49,734 nt of DNA from a virus, in IMG/VR virus record IMGVR_UViG_3300042731_005083, positions 1-49,734 of that record, one strand, 5' to 3'. Under the pieces are notes generated by a model. The model was not told where the DNA came from, searched no databases, and was given only the letters and a program-made list of their open reading frames with translations. This document shows, piece after piece, positions 46,621 to 49,734 of this stretch (the first letter of the stretch is position 1; each line of letters begins with the position of its first letter). Made by a program: the position numbers and the translations under genes.

Positions 46621-46690
46621 CGGCATTCAGCCGTCCGGCTTCACTGTCTCCAGTGATTCCGGATAGCTGGCCGGATTGCTCCGGCCTGCC
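46621..46690 (-). ncRNA. Three-hairpin intercistronic RNA element, copy A
   Basis: 70 nt. Hairpin 1 GGCCGGA/TCCGGCC with GCAA. Hairpin 2 TCCGG/CCGGA enclosing TCACTG/CAGTGA with GAGA. Hairpin 3 CGGC/GCCG. It starts 4 nt after a stop codon. Unlike the others it is not followed by an SD and gene. It lies in front of a gap and promoter P8. Its helix 2 differs from copy C at two base pairs, both compensated. Confidence 0.75.
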
Positions 46691-46694
46691 GTTT

Positions 46695-46874
46695 TCAGCA
46701 TTCCAGATATTCGTACTCCTCCAGATAATTCTCACAAATACTTTTCATTCTCTCGGCGTACGATCTTTCAGAATCGGAAAGCTCTTCAAGCTCTCCAATT
46801 TCTTTCAGTGCATCAACGCAGTCCTCAAGATCTCCGGCAGTGTTTTGAAATCGGCAGTAACTCATGTTTGACAT
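46695..46874 (-). CDS. Conserved small phage protein (SNMSYCRF family), 59 aa
   Basis: 59 residues. It starts SNMSYCRFQNTAGDLEDC, a phrase common to unnamed phage proteins from many hosts, and continues with an acidic helix (EIGELEELSDSERSYAERM). SD CGGAGG is provided by the end of RNA element B. Function unknown. Confidence 0.7.
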   Translation of the reverse strand: MSNMSYCRFQNTAGDLEDCVDALKEIGELEELSDSERSYAERMKSICENYLEEYEYLEC

Positions 46875-46890
46875 AAAAATTCCTCCGTTT

Positions 46891-46960
46891 CGGCCTTCAG
46901 CCGTCCGGCTCCGCTGTTGCCAACGGTTCCGGATAGCTGGCCGGATCTCTCCGGCCTGCC
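46891..46960 (-). ncRNA. Three-hairpin RNA element, copy B
   Basis: 70 nt. Hairpin 1 with GAGA tetraloop, hairpin 2 with CCGTTG/CAGCGG (one G-U) and GCAA, hairpin 3 CGGC/GCCG. It begins 3 nt after the upstream stop. The sequence after it (AAACGGAGG) is the SD of the next gene. Confidence 0.75.
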
Positions 46961-46962
46961 GG

Positions 46963-47346
46963 TCATACTCTGTTTTCTTTCTTTCTCAAAAAACTTTCAG
47001 AAATTGCTTTCAGCTCTTCCATTTCCATTACAGCAAAAACGGAAGTTTTTGAAACACATTCCAGCCTTACACACTCATGATAATAATTTTTTTTCGCCTC
47101 TTCGTTCAAATAATTCATGACGTTTTTAATGTATTCACATCTTTCTTTCTGTCTTTTCAGATAGTACTCAAGCTCTATTTTATGATAGGTGTTTACAGCG
47201 TGAAGAATTCCAATTTTAAAGTAATAATAATCCGGATAGGCTTTCTGTACTTCTTTCACCAGAACGTCTGTTATCACTTTTCCGGTTTCTGTTCTCACTT
47301 CCGGTAATTCCTCTTCCACGTTCAAACTGTCAATAACAATTTTCAT
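46963..47346 (-). CDS. Hypothetical protein, 127 aa
   Basis: 127 residues, with a beta start (KIVIDSLNVEE) and helices rich in Tyr/Lys/Glu. Three Cys are scattered. The start overlaps the preceding gene's stop. Not recognised. Confidence 0.6.
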   Translation of the reverse strand: MKIVIDSLNVEEELPEVRTETGKVITDVLVKEVQKAYPDYYYFKIGILHAVNTYHKIELEYYLKRQKERCEYIKNVMNYLNEEAKKNYYHECVRLECVSKTSVFAVMEMEELKAISESFLRKKENRV

Positions 47347-47525
47347 CTTCTTGCCTCCGTCTTTCTTCCGTGAACATTCTCCAGCCTTTCAAGCTCTTCG
47401 GTTGTTATGGTTGATTCATCAACAATAACAGTTCTACCATTTCGGCATACCAGAATACCAGATTTTCCGACAAAGTCACGATGAACTCTTTTTTTGATTC
47501 TCTCAAACCTTTCAGCCTTTGTCAT
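47343..47525 (-). CDS. Hypothetical protein, 60 aa
   Basis: 60 residues. Basic helix (KAERFERIKKRVHRDF), then a beta pair (ILVCRNGRTVIVDES). SD AAAGAGGAA follows RNA element C. Not recognised. Confidence 0.6.
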   Translation of the reverse strand: MTKAERFERIKKRVHRDFVGKSGILVCRNGRTVIVDESTITTEELERLENVHGRKTEARR

Positions 47526-47543
47526 TTCCTCTTTCCTCCGTTT

Positions 47544-47613
47544 CGGCTTTTAGCCGTCCGGCTCCGCTGTCTCCAGCGGTTCCGGATAGCTGGCCGGATT
47601 GCTCCGGCCTGCC
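47544..47613 (-). ncRNA. Three-hairpin RNA element, copy C
   Basis: 70 nt. Hairpin 1 GGCCGGA/TCCGGCC with GCAA, hairpin 2 with CCGCTG/CAGCGG and GAGA, hairpin 3 CGGC-TAAAA-GCCG. It begins 3 nt after the previous stop and ends with AAACGGAGG before the next gene. Confidence 0.8.
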
Positions 47614-47616
47614 TGC

Positions 47617-47883
47617 TTATTGCGCGAATCTCGGACAGAAACAATTTTGCAGCTCAATTTTTTCTCTGTCCAAATTGTTAACAATTCCGGCTACATCATG
47701 CCAGAAATTAAATTCGTCCGCATTCAGAAAATCATCAAGTCTTAACGGAATGATGTTACAGTGAACCGCTTCCAAGTCCATAGTGATAGAAAGTCTACCA
47801 GTTGAAAGTTCTGGTTTTTCCTTCATGATCCTATCAACGATCTTTCCGATTTTTTTCCGGTCTTCTCCGTCTGCAAAATTCAT
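47617..47883 (-). CDS. DUF6874-like phage protein, 88 aa
   Basis: 88 residues. SITMDLEAVHCNIIPLRLDDFLNADEFNFWHDVAGI and a C-terminal NCFCPRFA match a phage family I recall as DUF6874 ('mdl.avHl...pL.l..lL.a.dfnF.HDv.GI......l..cF.PRf'). First gene after promoter P3. SD GACGGAGG. Function unknown. Confidence 0.7.
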   Translation of the reverse strand: MNFADGEDRKKIGKIVDRIMKEKPELSTGRLSITMDLEAVHCNIIPLRLDDFLNADEFNFWHDVAGIVNNLDREKIELQNCFCPRFAQ

Positions 47884-47917
47884 CCTTTGTTCCTCCGTCT
47901 CTCAATCTTATACCTAT

Positions 47918-47983
47918 AGTTTAATACATTTTTAATAATTTGTCAATGAATTGTTTGTGAAGAAGTATGAAGATTATGTGAAG
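47918..47983 (-). promoter_or_regulatory. Promoter P3 with three CTTCAYA boxes
   Basis: -10 TAAACT (47918-47923), 17-bp spacer, consensus -35 TTGACA (47941-47946). CTTCAYA copies at 47956-47962, 47966-47972 and 47977-47983 are spaced 10 and 11 bp, that is 9, 19 and 30 bp upstream of the -35. Immediately preceded by the terminator at 47984. Confidence 0.85.
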
Positions 47984-48036
47984 AAAAAAACGGCCTGTCT
48001 GGAGGCTGGAAAATGTCCAGACGTCCAGAACAGGCC
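47984..48036 (-). terminator. Intrinsic terminator
   Basis: An outer stem GGCCTG/CAGGCC extended by TCTGG/CCAGA, a large loop, and seven T. It ends the SSB-proximal transcript after the small membrane gene (48097) and precedes promoter P3. Confidence 0.8.
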
Positions 48037-48096
48037 AAACAAAACGGAGACCGGCAAGGATAACCGGCAAAAGAATTTCCTTTTACTCTTTCGCCG

Positions 48097-48216
48097 TTAT
48101 CGCTTCTTCCGGTTCCTTCTCTTCTTTACTTTTTCGGCGATTTCAAAAATAGAAACCATGATAACACATGATACACTCATGAAAATAATCGTCCAGTCAA
48201 ATCCTGTCCATTTCAT
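48097..48216 (-). CDS. Small single-pass membrane protein, 39 aa
   Basis: 39 residues: KWTGFDWT, one hydrophobic helix (IIFMSVSCVIMVSIFEIA) and a very basic end (KKRRNRKKR). N-out orientation is likely by the positive-inside rule. SD CGGAGG at the end of element D. Function unknown. Confidence 0.6.
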   Translation of the reverse strand: MKWTGFDWTIIFMSVSCVIMVSIFEIAEKVKKRRNRKKR

Positions 48217-48232
48217 AATAATTCCTCCGTTT

Positions 48233-48302
48233 CGGCTCTCAGCCGTCCGGCTTCACTCTCAGGAATAAAGCCGGATAGCTGGCCGGATTGCTCCGGCCTG
48301 CC
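48233..48302 (-). ncRNA. Three-hairpin RNA element, copy D
   Basis: 70 nt. Hairpins 1 and 3 as in copy C. Hairpin 2 has a longer continuous outer helix (TCCGGCTT/AAGCCGGA) and an inner part without GNRA loop, so it has changed sequence but still folds. It begins 3 nt after a stop and is followed by AAACGGAGG. Confidence 0.75.
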
Positions 48303-48305
48303 GGT

Positions 48306-48635
48306 TTACATTATCCAGAGCGGCCTTTTTAAAGCAATGGTCAATCCGGTTTTCTCTTCAATCAGATCAATAAGCTGATCACCGAAAACGCCGTCAATTT
48401 TTTCCTCTCTGGTTATTCTCGGATTCATGCCAGAAACAAACTTGACAAATCTTATATCGTAAAGGTCTTCGCCTTCGTCATATTTGATCGTCACATGGTT
48501 AAATCTTGCACGGCATTTCAGGCCGTTCAAAATCAGCTTGTTGTCTCCGTCATGAAGAATCCGACAACCTGTCATCATGGCAACCTGTCCGGCTCCGCCG
48601 ATCTGATCAGCTATAACCTCGTAAGTCTTTTTCAT
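48306..48635 (-). CDS. Conserved small phage protein, 109 aa
   Basis: 109 residues: helical start (KTYEVIADQIGGAGQVAMMTGC) and a beta-rich body (VTIKYDEGEDLYDIRFVKF). Similar to an unnamed family with 'QlG...f..mTGak...l.i...DlY.v.f' that I know from phage genomes. First gene after promoter P4. SD GACGGAGG. Function unknown. Confidence 0.65.
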   Translation of the reverse strand: MKKTYEVIADQIGGAGQVAMMTGCRILHDGDNKLILNGLKCRARFNHVTIKYDEGEDLYDIRFVKFVSGMNPRITREEKIDGVFGDQLIDLIEEKTGLTIALKRPLWIM

Positions 48636-48666
48636 TTCCTCTTCCTCCGTCTGTTTTGTTACCTTT

Positions 48667-48732
48667 AATTTAATACGCTTTTAACAACTTGTCAATAAAT
48701 TTTGTATGTTGTTTGTGTGAAGAAATATGAAG
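48667..48732 (-). promoter_or_regulatory. Promoter P4 with two CTTCAYA boxes
   Basis: -10 TAAATT (48667-48672), a 17-bp spacer and consensus -35 TTGACA (48690-48695). CTTCACA (48716-48722) lies 20 bp and CTTCATA (48726-48732) 30 bp upstream of the -35. It follows the HNH-like gene. Confidence 0.85.
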
Positions 48733-48734
48733 TT

Positions 48735-48989
48735 TTATAAAGCGGAATTCCTGTGTTCCTTTCCATGGCAGACAGGACAAAGCCAGACGACGGAAAGCGG
48801 TTTTTCATAGTCCGGATGATGCGCTTGACTGTCCGGCCTTCCGCATTTCTCACAAGGCTGTTTTTCTATGTCTCCTTTTTTCCGATAATATCTGACCATA
48901 CAATGAATGTTATGAATTTCTCTGTTTTTTCTCTTCCACTTCTGGACGGCTTTTGCATGGTTTCTTCTCTTCTCTTCCGCCGTCAGCAT
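48735..48989 (-). CDS. HNH-like zinc protein, 84 aa
   Basis: 84 residues. CEKCGRPDSQAHHPDYEKPLSVVWLCPVCHGKEH (46-79) has two CxxC knuckles with HH and H at the HNH positions, as in a small phage HNH-like family. The N-terminal half is a basic helix. It may be a nuclease or a DNA-binding relic. Follows SSB by 9 nt. Confidence 0.7.
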   Translation of the reverse strand: MLTAEEKRRNHAKAVQKWKRKNREIHNIHCMVRYYRKKGDIEKQPCEKCGRPDSQAHHPDYEKPLSVVWLCPVCHGKEHRNSAL

Positions 48990-48998
48990 GGATTCCCC

Positions 48999-49403
48999 TT
49001 AAAATGGAATTTCGTCTTCAAAATGATCATGGCCGTCTGGATAGTCTGCCTTTGCTTCATCCGGGACAGCCGGTCTCTGTTGCTTTTCTTCAGGCCGGGA
49101 AAGCAGAGCAATTTCCTGAACGATTACTTTATCTCCGGAGAATTTTATCCCATCCTTCTCCCAGCGCTCATGTTTCAGCTCTCCCTGGATGTTTACCATG
49201 ATACCCTTTTTCATATACATGGCCAGCCGGTTTACTCTCTCTCCCCACATCTCAACACGGAAGAAATTGCAGTATTCCTTTCCGTAATATCTGTTGTTTG
49301 CGATAGAGAATTTCCCGACTGATTTTCCGTTCGGGGTTACTGATACCTTCATGTCATCCGTGAGTCTTCCCTGTACGGTGAAGACGTTTATCATATTGCT
49401 CAT
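48999..49403 (-). CDS. ssb: Single-stranded DNA-binding protein
   Basis: 134 residues. OB-fold strands: VFTVQGRLTDDMKVSVTP, VGKFSIANNRYY, CNFFRVEMWGE, YMKKGIMVNIQGELKHERWEKDG. The disordered tail ends in the acidic tip DEIPF, which recruits replication and repair partners. It starts inside the stop of the 49-residue gene. It shows that replication genes lie upstream outside the window. Confidence 0.88.
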   Translation of the reverse strand: MSNMINVFTVQGRLTDDMKVSVTPNGKSVGKFSIANNRYYGKEYCNFFRVEMWGERVNRLAMYMKKGIMVNIQGELKHERWEKDGIKFSGDKVIVQEIALLSRPEEKQQRPAVPDEAKADYPDGHDHFEDEIPF

Positions 49404-49549
49404 TCCCCTTCTCCTTTTTTCTCATTATACAGTAAAATCAACTCGCGGGAAAGCTTTCTGATAATATATCCTTCCGGCGAAGGGTCGAATTCATACTTGG
49501 AATAAACTGATTCCAGCCGTTCCACCCGTTTCATTTCTTCTTCTGGCAC
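49400..49549 (-). CDS. Small helical protein, 49 aa (GTG start)
   Basis: 49 residues. The GTG at 49549 has GGAGGAGGAAA as SD, better than later ATGs and than a longer frame. It is a helix with RVERLESVYSKYEF and a charged IIRKLSRELILLYNEKKGE end. It overlaps the partial gene by 59 nt and SSB by 4 nt. Confidence 0.6.
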   Translation of the reverse strand: MPEEEMKRVERLESVYSKYEFDPSPEGYIIRKLSRELILLYNEKKGEGE

Positions 49550-49734
49550 GTTTTTCCTCCTCCATCTCCCGAACCATATCCGCCACTTTGTCGGCCAGAA
49601 CAGGCTGAGATTTCCGGGAAACCTGTACCGCATTGTTGCAATTCAGGTTACAGACTTCCGCTCCACAGAATTCAGAGTCTACGATTTCCCGTCCGTAAAC
49701 CTTCAGATTTATCTTGTCCGGCTCCAGAAAATGT
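49491..49734 (-). CDS. Partial hypothetical protein (C-terminus), Cys-rich
   Basis: The last 80 codons of a gene that begins beyond the window. GREIVDSEFCGAEVCNLNC (about 14-32 of the visible part) has three Cys; the end is basic (MEEEKRARRRNE). Overlap of 59 nt with the next gene is rather long. Function unknown. Confidence 0.5.
   Translation of the reverse strand, partial: HFLEPDKINLKVYGREIVDSEFCGAEVCNLNCNNAVQVSRKSQPVLADKVADMVREMEEEKRARRRNETGGTAGISLFQV

Noticed and set aside
46621-48302. CRISPR array as explanation of the four repeats
   Set aside because: Repeats are 70 nt, separated by protein genes of different length, and no cas gene is present.

Overview
The window is a contiguous stretch of a tailed bacteriophage (or prophage) genome. 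Every gene I accept lies on the minus strand, so transcription runs from high to low coordinates. The virion module is that of a contractile-tailed phage (myovirus morphology): tail sheath, tube, baseplate gpV/gp25/gpJ/gpI-like proteins and a tape measure. No host gene, integrase, DNA polymerase or CI-type repressor is visible, so the piece may be incomplete. The host is probably a diderm with ordinary sigma-70 promoters and strong Shine-Dalgarno (SD) sites. Evidence for two membranes is an encoded outer-membrane-barrel-like protein and signal peptides ending in 'SAQ'/'QAQ', a style common in Spirochaetota and Bacteroidota. The SD and -35/-10 pattern favours the former. This host call is weak.

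Region by region, in transcription order. (1) 49.7-46.6 kb: early/accessory genes (SSB, HNH-like Zn protein, DUF6874-like and other small phage proteins) separated by four copies of a 70-nt, three-hairpin RNA element. (2) 46.4-44.2 kb: ASCH protein, a tiny basic protein, a PP-loop (PAPS-reductase-like) ATPase and a ParB-like protein, ending at a strong terminator. (3) 44.1-43.96 kb: a solitary transcription unit of about 120 nt that holds a promoter, a perfect 8-nt SD, the minigene ATG-AAG-TAG and a terminator. (4) 43.9-42.8 kb: four small proteins and a tRNA-Leu-like RNA with a non-canonical centre, then a terminator. (5) 42.7-32.4 kb: a secreted beta-barrel-like protein and about 30 small accessory genes, including a beta-class N4/N6 adenine/cytosine methyltransferase, a Dcm-type C5 methyltransferase with a long overlapping second frame, a Lar-like anti-restriction protein, a nucleotide-deoxyribosyltransferase-like protein and a repeat protein. 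(6) 32.3-7.0 kb: the late block, containing small and large terminase, portal, Mu F-like protein, protease, scaffold-like protein, capsid, connectors, sheath, tube, -1 frameshifted tail chaperones, tape measure, baseplate, tail protein I and fibres. (7) 7.0-4.5 kb: lysis cassette with an XhlA-like protein, M23 endolysin, holin, class-3-lipase-like protein and two nested membrane/coiled-coil frames. (8) 4.5-0 kb: recombination module with a double AbrB protein, ERF annealing protein, ribbon-helix-helix protein, RecB/Cas4-like nuclease and NinB-like protein, plus a structured non-coding segment.

Six of the phage promoters carry a CTTCAYA heptamer. In four it lies exactly 20 bp upstream of the -35, in one 19 bp and in one 31 bp. 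It is often doubled or tripled at 10-11 bp spacing, which suggests a common activator or repressor acting on the early/middle units. The signals most likely to be undescribed are this promoter box, the three-hairpin intercistronic RNA, the minigene RNA and the tRNA-like RNA.
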